Both the position numbers and the translations under genes were made by a program. DNA of 64,000 bases, taken from JBCCTX01 sp964468435 (GTDB taxonomy: Bacteria > Bacteroidota > Bacteroidia > J057). Below the pieces are notes generated by a model. That model saw nothing but the letters and a program-made list of their open reading frames with translations. It did not search any database and was not told where the DNA came from. Where the stretch lies: contig CAYXVE010000010.1 of the NCBI GenBank assembly GCA_964468435.1, forward strand, positions 1-64,000, written 5' to 3'. Below are positions 8,364 through 17,688 of this stretch, in pieces. The stretch's first letter is position 1; each line of letters begins with the position of its first letter.

Positions 8364-11264
8364 TTATTTAATCATAAATCTCTTGGTGACGATCTTTTCT
8401 CCAGATACAATTTTAGCAAAGTATACTCCTTTACCATATCTTTCAAGAGTAAGCTGAGTAGCAATGTCCTGATCGCTTTTGACCTTGTGAATTACCTGTC
8501 CCAGTGCAGTATATACCGTCAATTCAGCAGGAAGATTTTCCTGGCTCTTCCATTCTACCTGAATCTTACCTTCTGATGGGTTAGGGTAAATGTTCAGGTG
8601 ATCTGAAAAGTTGCGCGATCTGGTTGAGGGATCCTGGTATGCTGCAGTAGTAGGTGCAGTTGCGCCATCGATTACTTCAAACTCTTTGACAATCGTCTCT
8701 CGTACAAATCGATGCCCTAGCCGGTAAGCAACGGTAACTTCCAGTTCATATTTACCCAATTGTGGACCGGGATGTCTCCAAGAGAAATAATTGCCTTTGA
8801 AATCTCCAAATAAGGCATATGGCTCCTCTCTTTCAACATTTACAAAATGTTGTTGTCCGGATAATCTGAACTTGACATTGAGGATTTGTGCCACACTTAC
8901 ATCAGCTCGGATATTAATAGCATCAGTGGGGAGTGTACTCAAATCTATCATATCTCCCAGCGCTCCAATATCTTCATCAGTCTCTGCATTAACAAGTGTA
9001 AAGCTTTCTACCAGATTTTCTGTAGAAACACTGATCGTAATAGATTTGGATATACCGGGTCTTCCACGTCCTCGATTTTTGGCATAAGGAGTAGCTGTTA
9101 AAGTATAGATTCCAGGTTCGAGAAAACCAAAATTTAGATCTCCTTTGCGGTCTCCAAATAGGGTAAAAGGAGGTTCATTTTCCACACGGTTCAAAATACG
9201 AGGGCCTCCGAGTTTGAACCTAACGCTTTCCAGTTTAGATTGACCAGGACTGGCTTTTGCTTCGATGTTGAATTTGGGTAAGGGAACATCATTCGAAGCC
9301 CCAGACAGAAATATAATGAGGGTATCACGTATTACGTGATGGGCATTAGTTCCGGTTTCATCATCGGTAAATGAATTAAAGCGGAAGACACTAGGCCGGG
9401 ACTGTACCCTGGCAAGCGCGGCATCGACCTGAAGGAATCCGTTTCCAGTACCAAAATCAAATCCTGCATCAAATTCAGAGGTGAATGGATCGTCCATGTC
9501 TTCAGCAGTTTCATTAAAAACGGTTTTTACTTCTCCTGGTGTGAAGTGTTCGCTAGCCGACTCGAGTAACAAGGCAGCTGCCCCTGCTGCGTGAGGCGCC
9601 GATGCAGAGGTGCCAAAAAAGTTTGGAAATCCATCTCCTTCAAAATCCCCACCAAAGAACGTGGTGTTGGCTCCTTGTGGGGCACATATTTCGGGTTTGG
9701 GCCTGAGTTCACTGATCTGCTTTCCCGAAGTATCAAAGAATATCGGTGTACCCCCAGCGGCAGAACCTCCACTAACAAATCCTGTCTCAAGAATGGGAAC
9801 AGCTGAACCAAATGAAGGGGTATTGGTATAGCGAACAGCACCTGTGGCGATAGCGCTACGGGAATTAGCATGTCCATACAGAGTCGATTTAAAATTGAGA
9901 TATTCTATAGGATTGGAAGCTTCTCCAAAGCTTACAAATTTGATCAATCTGGGATTTGGGCCTGGATTAGGAGTGTCGATGAATTGGCCGATGGCAATAT
10001 ATACGGGCAGTGGACCTGTAGCATCAGGAGATAACCCCACCCCTGCCAGTTCTACTGCATCCAGTCCCTGGTTGATATTTACGCCACTAAATTCTGCAAT
10101 AATGAAGTCAAAGCTTTCATCCAATGCGATGAATATATCCAGATCAGAAGCCGATCCCGGACATCCTTCGCAGACTGATGCAAAAGGCTGATCCCATTGA
10201 AAACTAAACGTGAAGCCCGTACCAGGTGAGAGAATAACCTCCTGGAATACGTCTACTTCAGGTCCAGGATCAAAATCGTGTAATTCATAGTTAGCAGAAA
10301 ATACAGGTTGAAAGTCAACAATGGAGATGGGGGTAATTAGCTGCTGAAATGCTGGAGTGAATGCACTTTCATAAGACTGACGTTCACCATTTCCTGCAGA
10401 AGAAAGATAAGTAGCTCCCTGAGCTGTAACTTCGTCTGTAGCCTGAGCAATAATACCATCCTGGAACATCGGTTCTGCAAAGTAGATGATATCATCTACG
10501 ATCACATTAGATCCGGCATCTGCCAATGCCCTGATTCCATTGGCGAAAACCGCCTGACCACCAAAAGCAGTATGAAAGGCAAGATCTGCCCCAGGAGCCA
10601 CATCGTGAACGATCTCCAGCATGCCTCTTCCTTCATCACTACCTGCACCTGGAGGCAGATCCAATAGAACCTCTACGGATGAATGAAATCCAAAAGGATT
10701 ACCAGTTCCAGGTAGATCACCAGAAGCTACGCCTGCAGCCGCTCCACCTAGTGCATCATATGAGTCAGATAACACTCCAACCTTCTGTCCAGTCCCGTCT
10801 ACGCCAGTATTATCTTTGGCAATATCCGAATATTGCGAAAGATCTCCCTGACTCGTGACTAAGCCTATATTATTGACGGGTTTATAAGCAGGTCTTACAT
10901 ACATCAGATTGGACATGGATTCCATGTTGTCAATCTTTTTGAGAGGAAACATTCCATTAACCACACGACCATAGCTGCTACCCTGAACAAGTCCCAACCG
11001 CTCCAACTGGGTCATAAGAGATTTACCATCTCTTTCGGCAATAGCTTCTATCGCTATATAATCACCCGAAATCTGAAATATATCTGGAATTTTAAAATAT
11101 TGAAATTCTGGATCAGATCCTTGGGTACGTGAAGTTGTGACCGAAATGGAATGTAGATCACTACTTATCTTTGACGTAGGCTTTTGAGCAAATAGTGTGA
11201 TGGAAAGCGTACACAGCATCAACGCCATCCCTACACTTCTGATAAATAGGTAGTTTTGTTTCAT
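8364..11264 (-). CDS. Secreted subtilisin-like (S8) serine protease with T9SS C-terminal sorting domain
   Basis: 966 residues. The signal peptide covers residues 1-26 (ending TLFAQ). The S8 triad is Asp167 in VGVLSDSYD, His220 in MLEIVHDVAPGA and Ser553 in FGTSASAPHAAG, so the long catalytic domain is complete. Between His and Ser is a large insert. After residue 640 come two similar beta-rich segments (each with a RILNRVENEPP-like or NVEREEPYALFG motif), then a C-terminal T9SS type A domain starting at LNIYPNPSEG and ending KRFMIK. The protein is predicted to cross the outer membrane by the type IX system and be released or anchored at the cell surface. It stands alone between a decayed efflux locus and a terminator. 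Confidence 0.92.
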   Translation of the reverse strand: MKQNYLFIRSVGMALMLCTLSITLFAQKPTSKISSDLHSISVTTSRTQGSDPEFQYFKIPDIFQISGDYIAIEAIAERDGKSLMTQLERLGLVQGSSYGRVVNGMFPLKKIDNMESMSNLMYVRPAYKPVNNIGLVTSQGDLSQYSDIAKDNTGVDGTGQKVGVLSDSYDALGGAAAGVASGDLPGTGNPFGFHSSVEVLLDLPPGAGSDEGRGMLEIVHDVAPGADLAFHTAFGGQAVFANGIRALADAGSNVIVDDIIYFAEPMFQDGIIAQATDEVTAQGATYLSSAGNGERQSYESAFTPAFQQLITPISIVDFQPVFSANYELHDFDPGPEVDVFQEVILSPGTGFTFSFQWDQPFASVCEGCPGSASDLDIFIALDESFDFIIAEFSGVNINQGLDAVELAGVGLSPDATGPLPVYIAIGQFIDTPNPGPNPRLIKFVSFGEASNPIEYLNFKSTLYGHANSRSAIATGAVRYTNTPSFGSAVPILETGFVSGGSAAGGTPIFFDTSGKQISELRPKPEICAPQGANTTFFGGDFEGDGFPNFFGTSASAPHAAGAAALLLESASEHFTPGEVKTVFNETAEDMDDPFTSEFDAGFDFGTGNGFLQVDAALARVQSRPSVFRFNSFTDDETGTNAHHVIRDTLIIFLSGASNDVPLPKFNIEAKASPGQSKLESVRFKLGGPRILNRVENEPPFTLFGDRKGDLNFGFLEPGIYTLTATPYAKNRGRGRPGISKSITISVSTENLVESFTLVNAETDEDIGALGDMIDLSTLPTDAINIRADVSVAQILNVKFRLSGQQHFVNVEREEPYALFGDFKGNYFSWRHPGPQLGKYELEVTVAYRLGHRFVRETIVKEFEVIDGATAPTTAAYQDPSTRSRNFSDHLNIYPNPSEGKIQVEWKSQENLPAELTVYTALGQVIHKVKSDQDIATQLTLERYGKGVYFAKIVSGEKIVTKRFMIK

Positions 11265-11400
11265 TTGTATTAGTATTATTATTAATAATAAGAATAATGC
11301 ATATTTATCAATTAGATAAAATATTTTTTAAAAAATGAGTTTATTTTCTTTATTTTATTACATGATTATGAATAATATCTTTAGGATATATGTATTATGA

Positions 11401-11446
11401 AATAAAAAGTCCATCCCGGTTTCCCTTTTCAGGAAACAGTGATGGA
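11401..11446 (-). terminator. Terminator of the decayed efflux locus
   Basis: Arms TCCATC and GATGGA enclose a 3x3 internal loop, then GTTTCC / GGAAAC and a 7-nt loop. On the minus strand the stem is followed by CTTTTTATTTC. It lies about 30 bp past the final stop of the RND remnant, so the original operon terminator seems to have survived the deletion. Confidence 0.7.
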
Positions 11447-11476
11447 TGAATGATCCTAAATGATTGCCAATAAGGG

Positions 11477-11875
11477 CTATCCTAGCCACTTATACAGATT
11501 CAGTACGATCAGATAGGTCAATACGGTTGATGAGATCGTTCTACCGATGATAGTCCATCTTAATGTAGACCATAGCTGAGTCTAGGATAAAGTAAGTGGT
11601 AGAAGTCCCAGGATAGTAGTTGAAGTCGTCAGGATAATAGGAGTAAAACGGCGCTGGCAGGGCTGTACCAGTGCGTCTTGTTTTTCCATTCCTCTTCCTA
11701 TTAATTGGTTGGTATAGTCTACCAAAATAATGGAATTATTTACCACGATCCCTACAAGACTGATGAATCCAACAAATGCAAAAAACGAAAACGACCATCC
11801 CGTGAGATACAGCGCTACGAAAGATCCGGTCAGCGCCATTGGTATAGCAGAAAAAACCACCAGCGGTTGAGTGAA
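11477..11875 (-). pseudogene. C-terminal remnant of an RND efflux transporter (AcrB/HAE1 type)
   Basis: Only the last ~130 residues of an inner-membrane RND pump remain. The frame reads FTQPLVVFSAIPMALTGSFV, then GIVVNNSIILVDYTNQLIG and FTPIILTTSTTILGLLPLTL, which are typical of helices 10-11 of the family. An in-frame TAG at 11580-11582 is followed in the same frame by TQLWSTLRWTIIGRTISS and KWLG before the natural stop at 11477. There is no start, no N-terminal half and no membrane-fusion partner. Upstream it joins a broken TetR gene directly. It cannot make a functional pump. Confidence 0.88.
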
Positions 11876-12232
11876 TGAACATCAGTTCGTAGTATTCTGG
11901 ATTTTCCAGGGCAAAATCTACACAAGTAATTCCCATTTGCTTTAAACGCTCTATGGGGGGTCCTTAATGATAAAATTAGCTATAAGCTTTTGGTGAAAAA
12001 TCGTAAAGGCTTCATCATGTATAGCATAGAATATTTCATCGATGCTCTTAAAATAGTTATAGATCGTTGCAGGACTGTAAGAGATGGCTTCTGCAATTTT
12101 GCGTATCGATACTGCTTTATATCCCAAGCTGACAAACATTTTCCTCGCAGCAAAAATAATTTTTTCCTGTATTTTAGCCTTTTCTCTTTCCTTTCGGGCC
12201 TGAATTTTCTCCTTGAGCCTACTTTTTTGTTT
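11876..12232 (-). pseudogene. TetR-family regulator, frameshifted and 3'-truncated
   Basis: The DNA-binding part is clear: KAVSIRKIAEAISYSPATIY followed by NYFKSIDEIF. The frame stops after IIKDPP at a run of six C (minus strand, 11955-11960). In the next frame it continues IERLKQMGITCVDFALENPE and YYELMF, so one base is missing in the C tract. The ligand domain then ends abruptly at the RND fragment. No ATG is present upstream; the likely start position reads ATA followed by KQKSRLKEK, so the start codon may also be lost. It would originally have controlled the adjacent efflux genes. Confidence 0.85.
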
Positions 12233-12477
12233 TATAATATAACGTACATATAGTGAACAGGAGTTACTTTTTGGTGTTTTTTATGGAAGAGGTAAATTTT
12301 GGGATATAGGGTTTTGGATTTCTGAAGCGTTATAAAAATAAGGAAAAGAAAAGGGATTGTAGGAGTGTATGGATTCAAGTTAATTTTATGCCAGTGCGAT
12401 AAGTCATTTAACATTTCTATGCTTTGTACGTTTATTTGGAGGAGTATATATATTAAGTTTTTCTAATTCGTTTCGAG

Positions 12478-13302
12478 ATGAGACACATACAATTAACTTT
12501 AATTATTCTGGCATTATTTGCCTTTACAGGAGGGTGTGATACTGATAGCAATGATACCCCAGAACCCCTGGAGCAGGGTAAAGGTGTATTTGAACTCAAT
12601 ATTACGACTCGTGTTAGTGGACAGAGCTTCGGACCTGAAATTGTATTTAAGAATATCAACAACAGATCATACTACATCACTCGTTTTGATATGTATATTT
12701 CAGATATTACTCTGATTGAGGAAAATGGAAACGAACGCGTTCTTTCCTCTCTAGAGTTATTTGATCTGACCAACCCTGGTTTGACCAAAATAGCTCATGG
12801 GGATGGTACATTTGTGCAGTTTGAAGTTCCTGCCAAAAGATATAAAGGTGTGAAATTTTCGATTGGGGTGCCTGATTCCTTGAATCACGCAGATCCATCG
12901 AGTTTTCCTCCGGACCATCCGCTAAGTACGCTCACCGCCATGCACTGGAACTGGGCTACAGGATACAGGTTCATAGTTCTGGAGGGTAAGATTGATTCAA
13001 GCTTGAATGCTGATGGCATGGCATTTGAAAAAGATATTGTATATCACACGGGGCTGGATACACTGTACCGGACCATGTCGTATACCGATGATGAGCATGC
13101 CTTCACAGTTCCTCAGGACGATGAACTCCAGTTTGTCGTAGAGATGGATCTCAACAGATTGTTTTACAATGACCAGGATACTATCAATATGGTCCAGGAC
13201 AATATTACACATACGATGCCTCCGGGTTCGGATAAGTTCAAACTGGCTGAAAAAATCACAAACAATTTAGTCAATAACGCTTTATTTAAAGTACCCTTCT
13301 AA
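12478..13302 (+). CDS. MbnP-family copper-binding lipoprotein
   Basis: 274 residues with a lipoprotein signal ending FAFTGGC (Cys20). The family core is visible: RFDMYISDITLI, the pattern GVPDSLNHADPSSFP (residues 130-144), and AMHWNWATGYRFIVLEG with His156, Trp157 and Trp159. In characterised methanotroph MbnP a Trp is oxidised to kynurenine and helps bind copper; which Trp would be used here is not certain. It is followed after 35 bp by the MbnH-like diheme protein, the standard MbnPH pair. It is not next to methanobactin genes, so a general periplasmic copper role is more likely. Placement in the outer or inner membrane is unknown. Confidence 0.88.
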   Translation: MRHIQLTLIILALFAFTGGCDTDSNDTPEPLEQGKGVFELNITTRVSGQSFGPEIVFKNINNRSYYITRFDMYISDITLIEENGNERVLSSLELFDLTNPGLTKIAHGDGTFVQFEVPAKRYKGVKFSIGVPDSLNHADPSSFPPDHPLSTLTAMHWNWATGYRFIVLEGKIDSSLNADGMAFEKDIVYHTGLDTLYRTMSYTDDEHAFTVPQDDELQFVVEMDLNRLFYNDQDTINMVQDNITHTMPPGSDKFKLAEKITNNLVNNALFKVPF

Positions 13303-13337
13303 TCCTTTTGATAAGATAATTTGTTTGAATTAGAATT

Positions 13338-14393
13338 ATGATGATGAAAAAAGGGATCATTCTGAAAATATGTTGGCTTTGTTGGATAGGTGCTGTTGTC
13401 TTTTTACAGACGGGATGCGAAACGGAGGAAGTTACAAACCCATTTCAGGAGGAGTATATCATCGATGTTCCGGATCACTTCCCGGATCCTGAGTTTTATG
13501 TGCCCGAGGATAATCCGATGACAGTAGGAAAAGTGGAGTTAGGGAAAATGTTGTTTTTTGATCCTGTACTGTCGCGGGATTCCTCTATTTCCTGCGCTTC
13601 GTGTCATCTTCCTGAGCATAGCTTTTCTGACCCCAAGCGATTCAGCTTTGGAGTAGCGGGAGCAGTAGGACGCAGGCAATCTCCAGCATTGATCAATGTA
13701 CTGTATGGTCAATCATTCTTTTGGCATGGAAGTGTGTCATCGTTGGAAAGGCAGATATTGTCTCCCCTAGAGAGTGAAGTAGAGCTGGATAATACCATGA
13801 AAGAGGTCATTAGTAGATTGTCGGCAGATTCTGAATATATGGATATGTTTAAAAAAGTATTTGGAGAAGGACCTACCCCCAATTACATCACAGATGCTAT
13901 AGCCAGTTTTGAAAGGACCCTTATTAGCGCAGATTCTCCCTTTGACCGATATCAGGCAGGAGATGAAACGGCCCTGAGCGAATCTCAATTGCGTGGGATG
14001 GTGCTTTTTTTTGGAGAAAAAGCTGAGTGTTTTCATTGCCATGGGGGCTTCAATTTTACGTTTGAGGAATTTCATAATAATGGACTCTATGAGCAGTATG
14101 AGGATTTAGGGCGATGGGAGGTTACTGGAAAAGAGTCTGATAGAGGTAAATTCAAAGTACCTACTCTTAGAAACATAGAATATACCTTTCCCTATATGCA
14201 TGACGGCAGTATGAACAGTCTGGAAGAGGTAATCAATCATTATGCAAGTGGAGGTGCCAACCATCCTCAAAAAAGTGGTTTAATACGTAGATTTATCCTT
14301 TCTGAGCAGGAAAAAGAAGACTTAGTAAACTTCCTCAAAGCTCTGAGCGATCCAGGATTCATGGAAAATCCGGCTTTTCAGGCAGTAGATTAA
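13338..14393 (+). CDS. MbnH-type diheme c peroxidase-like (MauG family) enzyme
   Basis: 351 residues, with a lipoprotein-like signal ending LQTGC. Two c-heme motifs are present: CASCH at residues 86-90 and CFHCH at 231-235, plus the late segment FPYMHDGSM with a candidate Met/His ligand. This is the bacterial cytochrome-c-peroxidase/MauG fold. In the known MbnPH pair, MbnH uses a high-valent diheme state to convert a Trp of MbnP to kynurenine, and the same partnership is inferred here. Three ATGs follow each other at 13338, 13341 and a third after them does not occur in frame before AAA, so the exact start is uncertain by one codon. A plain peroxidase is the alternative. Confidence 0.88.
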   Translation: MMMKKGIILKICWLCWIGAVVFLQTGCETEEVTNPFQEEYIIDVPDHFPDPEFYVPEDNPMTVGKVELGKMLFFDPVLSRDSSISCASCHLPEHSFSDPKRFSFGVAGAVGRRQSPALINVLYGQSFFWHGSVSSLERQILSPLESEVELDNTMKEVISRLSADSEYMDMFKKVFGEGPTPNYITDAIASFERTLISADSPFDRYQAGDETALSESQLRGMVLFFGEKAECFHCHGGFNFTFEEFHNNGLYEQYEDLGRWEVTGKESDRGKFKVPTLRNIEYTFPYMHDGSMNSLEEVINHYASGGANHPQKSGLIRRFILSEQEKEDLVNFLKALSDPGFMENPAFQAVD

Positions 14394-14605
14394 ATAGTGG
14401 GCTACAACATACCAAACTAAACTACTTTGTGAAGAGATGCCACCTGTAATCTCTGCCCCTATACATGCAGTCTGTATGTTCCCCATTTTCTTCCATTCTT
14501 TTAATAAATTTCATTTAGGATAATACAATTATTTTTATTAATTTAATGTTAATAGAATGTTAGCACAAAGCTAATTATTTGGAAAGGGTTAGTTATTGAA
14601 ACGCT

Positions 14606-14669
14606 AATACAATTTCAATTCCGGGAATTCCTATTTCCCCAATAGCTGTTAGTGTAGCAGAATTGTATT
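14606..14669. other. Cloverleaf-like inverted-repeat cluster in a 390-bp intergenic region
   Basis: The gap 14394-14784 has no gene but holds dense dyads. An outer 9-bp stem AATACAATT (14606-14614) / AATTGTATT (14661-14669) encloses three adjacent hairpins: AATTCC-g-GGAATT (14617-14629), CTATT-tcccc-AATAG (14631-14645) and CTG..TA-gtg-TA..CAG (14646-14660). Two nucleotides later comes a further 8-bp hairpin TAAGGATG-gatg-CATCCTTA (14672-14691). A small hairpin TTAGC-acaaa-GCTAA (14560-14574) lies upstream. It is not a tRNA: there is no T-loop or D-loop consensus. It may be the leader RNA of the gene at 14785, a small RNA, or a palindromic mobile unit. Confidence 0.5.
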
Positions 14670-14784
14670 TCTAAGGATGGATGCATCCTTAAGATTAGTT
14701 CACATAGTTTGATTTTGCTAATTGTAGTATAGTCTGACAACTTACTGTTGATGGATAAAATCTTGAATAAGAAAAAATTTGGTT

Positions 14785-16017
14785 ATGGTCAGAGAAAATT
14801 TACTGTGGTTTGTTTTCATGTCTCTGCTTATAATTGTTCAGGGACAAGGTGAAGTTGAAGGGGATTTGGATCAGGTTTATCCAAGGTTATTTGATTATAT
14901 CCCAGTAGATCAACAACCTGAAGCATTGAACTTTGAAGAAGTGAGAAAACTGGTGGGTTATCCACCAGGGGCTATGAGTTCGGGTATTGAGGGGAAAGTA
15001 CTGTGTAGAATCCTGATAGATGAGGCAGGAACATATCTGAAGCATGAGATTACCCGTGCTGACTATCCAATACTGGGGAAAGCTGTTGATCCGCATGTGC
15101 ACTTGCTGCGATTTACCCCTGCAATACAAGACAATAAGGAAATTGTCTATTGGGCAAATGTCAAATTTGACTTTGAATCGAAAACTCATCATTATGAATT
15201 TGCTAAAAATCAGCGCACGCATATTGTCGCCAGAGATCTGAAAAAAGCTGAGGACCGGGCAAGGTTTTTCCTGCGGGAAGGTAAGCTCGCGTCAAAGCAT
15301 CAGAATTTTCCTTCCGCATCCAGGATGTTAACCCAAACTATTGCCATTTGTAAAGAAAAATCGGGCAAGGAAAAGTACCTGCTACTGCTATTTGATGCTT
15401 ACAACGAACGCAGCAAAGCTCAATATCACCTTGATTATCTGGATGAAGCGATCCAAGATCTCACGCTGGCGATAGGGATGGCGAGATCCGAACTGGATCA
15501 CAGAGCTGAGATCAGGGATTTGCTTTCGGACCTGTATCATCGCAGAGCAATCTATTATCTGAATGCGGGGAAGACGCTGCAAGCACTTGAAGACCTTCAA
15601 TGGATCGATAAATTTTATCCCTGCAAGGTACCCTTTGCCAAAGCCAGGCTGGCAGAACTTATACTGGAGATGGGAAAAATTGAAAATGCCTTGGAACATA
15701 TCAATGAGATTGAAAAATGTGAAGATCACGCATTTGATCAGCAGGAATACACAATCAAGGCTTACGTCTCTTTACTGAAGGGTATCGCCTACTTTCAGCA
15801 GCAAGTTTATCAAGAAGCTTTTACCGAATTGGCCTTTGCTCAGGAACAAAACCCTGGAAACCCTCTGACCTATTACTACAAAGGGCTAGCCATCTGGGAA
15901 TTGGGGGGAGTTGAGCACGCTTATGAAAATTTACGGATAGCACTAGAAAAAGGGCTTACAGGTGATCGTAAAGTCAAAGCTGCGAAAATTATTGGTTCTC
16001 TAACTGAAGCTGAATAA
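14785..16017 (+). CDS. TonB-C-terminal-domain protein with TPR repeats
   Basis: The ATG at 14785 was chosen because MVRENLLWFVFMSLLIIVQG is a signal peptide; a TTG six bases earlier would add two residues. Residues ~60-130 match the TonB C-terminal fold: YPPGAMSSGIEGKVLCRILI, then LLRFTPAIQDNKEIVYWANV. Residues 150-410 are helical TPR-like repeats (for example AKARLAELILEMGKIENALE and FAQEQNPGNPLTYYYKGLA). There is no N-terminal membrane anchor or Pro-rich linker as in true TonB, so this is a soluble periplasmic protein, common in Bacteroidota and of unknown role, perhaps a peptidoglycan or outer-membrane scaffold. A terminator follows. Confidence 0.75.
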   Translation: MVRENLLWFVFMSLLIIVQGQGEVEGDLDQVYPRLFDYIPVDQQPEALNFEEVRKLVGYPPGAMSSGIEGKVLCRILIDEAGTYLKHEITRADYPILGKAVDPHVHLLRFTPAIQDNKEIVYWANVKFDFESKTHHYEFAKNQRTHIVARDLKKAEDRARFFLREGKLASKHQNFPSASRMLTQTIAICKEKSGKEKYLLLLFDAYNERSKAQYHLDYLDEAIQDLTLAIGMARSELDHRAEIRDLLSDLYHRRAIYYLNAGKTLQALEDLQWIDKFYPCKVPFAKARLAELILEMGKIENALEHINEIEKCEDHAFDQQEYTIKAYVSLLKGIAYFQQQVYQEAFTELAFAQEQNPGNPLTYYYKGLAIWELGGVEHAYENLRIALEKGLTGDRKVKAAKIIGSLTEAE

Positions 16018-16040
16018 GTATATTACAAAGAAATGAAGAA

Positions 16041-16070
16041 GGAAGTCACATAAATCGACTTCCTCCGATT
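16041..16070 (+). terminator. Terminator after the TonB-C/TPR gene
   Basis: A 7-bp stem GGAAGTC (16041-16047) / GACTTCC (16057-16063) with a 9-nt loop is followed by a T-rich stretch, 24 bp after the stop codon of the upstream plus-strand gene. Confidence 0.55.
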
Positions 16071-16221
16071 ATTTTCTTATAGTTTTTAACAATACTTCGC
16101 TGATTATTAAACGCAAAAGCTAGGCACTTACCCTCGGAAATCATTAGCTTATTTTCACCGATATACCGGAGCAATTGATTAAAGATTCATCCTTCTTAGG
16201 GTTTGAACTTTAGGTGTAATT

Positions 16222-17688
16222 TTATTTTAACCTACGTTTTCTTTTTCTCTTTCTAAATCCAGATATCGTCCAGACAAATAATCCCAGCACCAACAGACCA
16301 ACTATGGTGTAGATAATGTAATATATAGTTTTACTGCTTTTTGATTCTTTCTCTTCAGATGTAGTTTCACGCTGTACAGCCAGTTCCTGTCTTTCGCTGG
16401 CAAGTTTATCTCTTTCCGCTGCAAGCTCGGTTTGCAAGGCTTCAAACTTTTCAGTCAGTTCTTCCACTTCGGCATAATCTGAAGATGTACTCACATGGTC
16501 TTCACTAGCTTCACTAATCTTTTCTTCAAGTTCTCTCTCCTGTGATTCCAGCTGAGAAATCTGATTTTCTAGCTTTGCCTTGCTGGCCGCTATTTCACTC
16601 AGATCTTTATTTGCTATTTCACTGCTTTTCTCCTTTAGATTACTGAGTCTGGATTCCAGTTCGTCTTTCTCTTCTGCAATCTCCTGCTTTTCAGCTATCT
16701 GCTTCTGGCGAAGGGTATCCATTCTGGCAATTTCCTGTTTAAGCCTTTCTTCTTCTTCGGCCATAAACTCATCCATTAACTCTTTAGTCGTATAATTTTT
16801 CTGGATTTTTTCACTTAGATTTTTTCGTTGTTGATCGATTCGTGTAATGCTTTCCTGGTAAGATGACACATTATCTTTGACCTCCGCAACCATTTTTCTC
16901 TGATCTTCAATTTCTTCTTCCAGATCACTGATCTGATTGTTGAGGTCGGTCAATTCTGATCCCAGTGCACCATCAGTCATCTTTTCTTGCTTTTCATCCA
17001 TGTAGATGGCTTTCTCCTCTTTGAGCAAATCCAACTTCCGCTGAGCCATTTCTGCCTTACGCTCATTCAGTTCTATTCGATCCAGATATTCTTGTTTCTC
17101 ATTTTTCAGGGAAGCTAGCTTCTGGTCGATTTCTGCAATGCCTGTTTCAATTCGTTCATCAATCTCATCATTGATCTTGGCAATTAATTTCTGATTTTGT
17201 TCAAGGCTGTCGAGATTTCGAGTGAGTTTTGCTGAATCACCTATTACTTCATTGTAAGTATCTTCTTTCTGAACGAGGAGTTGTTCCAAAGAATCAAGCT
17301 GATTATTCAATCTTCTCAGGTTTTCCTTTTGTCTTGATTCAACTAACTGTAGTCTTTCAGCCTCCAGTTTTGTCTCCTGTTTTTCGATCTTACTCATCTC
17401 ATTCTGGATCTCATTTTCCTTTTCGCGAATAAGTTTCTGTGTTTTATTTAATGAATCCTCCAGTACAGCCATTTTGCCAAGTGTACTTTCTATACTCTGT
17501 TCTGCCGATTCGAGATTTTTTAGGGCAGTTTGCTCGATCTGATTTTCTTTCCTCTTGAGTTCCTGTTCTTGTCGATCAACTTTTTCATCTTCTTTCTTAG
17601 TCTCAGAAGAGCACCCTGCTAAGAGGATAAACATACATAGACCAGATAGTATACTGATGGTTTTGTTGGTAAAATACATGTTGGACAT
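16222..17688 (-). CDS. Long coiled-coil lipoprotein with C-terminal transmembrane helix
   Basis: 488 residues (a start four codons later at MYFTNK is equally possible). The signal ends FILLAGC with Cys26 as lipid site. Residues ~35-440 are almost uninterrupted coiled coil, rich in E/K/Q/R/L and lacking Pro and aromatic clusters (for example KKEDEKVDRQEQELKRKENQ). Near the C-terminus is the helix IYYIIYTIVGLLVLGLFVWT followed by the basic tail RKRKRKRRLK, which by the positive-inside rule faces the cytoplasm. The chain would thus have a lipid anchor at one end and an inner-membrane helix at the other. If the lipid is in the outer membrane it would bridge the periplasm; if not, it loops back. 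I know no described homologue. Confidence 0.8.
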   Translation of the reverse strand: MSNMYFTNKTISILSGLCMFILLAGCSSETKKEDEKVDRQEQELKRKENQIEQTALKNLESAEQSIESTLGKMAVLEDSLNKTQKLIREKENEIQNEMSKIEKQETKLEAERLQLVESRQKENLRRLNNQLDSLEQLLVQKEDTYNEVIGDSAKLTRNLDSLEQNQKLIAKINDEIDERIETGIAEIDQKLASLKNEKQEYLDRIELNERKAEMAQRKLDLLKEEKAIYMDEKQEKMTDGALGSELTDLNNQISDLEEEIEDQRKMVAEVKDNVSSYQESITRIDQQRKNLSEKIQKNYTTKELMDEFMAEEEERLKQEIARMDTLRQKQIAEKQEIAEEKDELESRLSNLKEKSSEIANKDLSEIAASKAKLENQISQLESQERELEEKISEASEDHVSTSSDYAEVEELTEKFEALQTELAAERDKLASERQELAVQRETTSEEKESKSSKTIYYIIYTIVGLLVLGLFVWTISGFRKRKRKRRLK

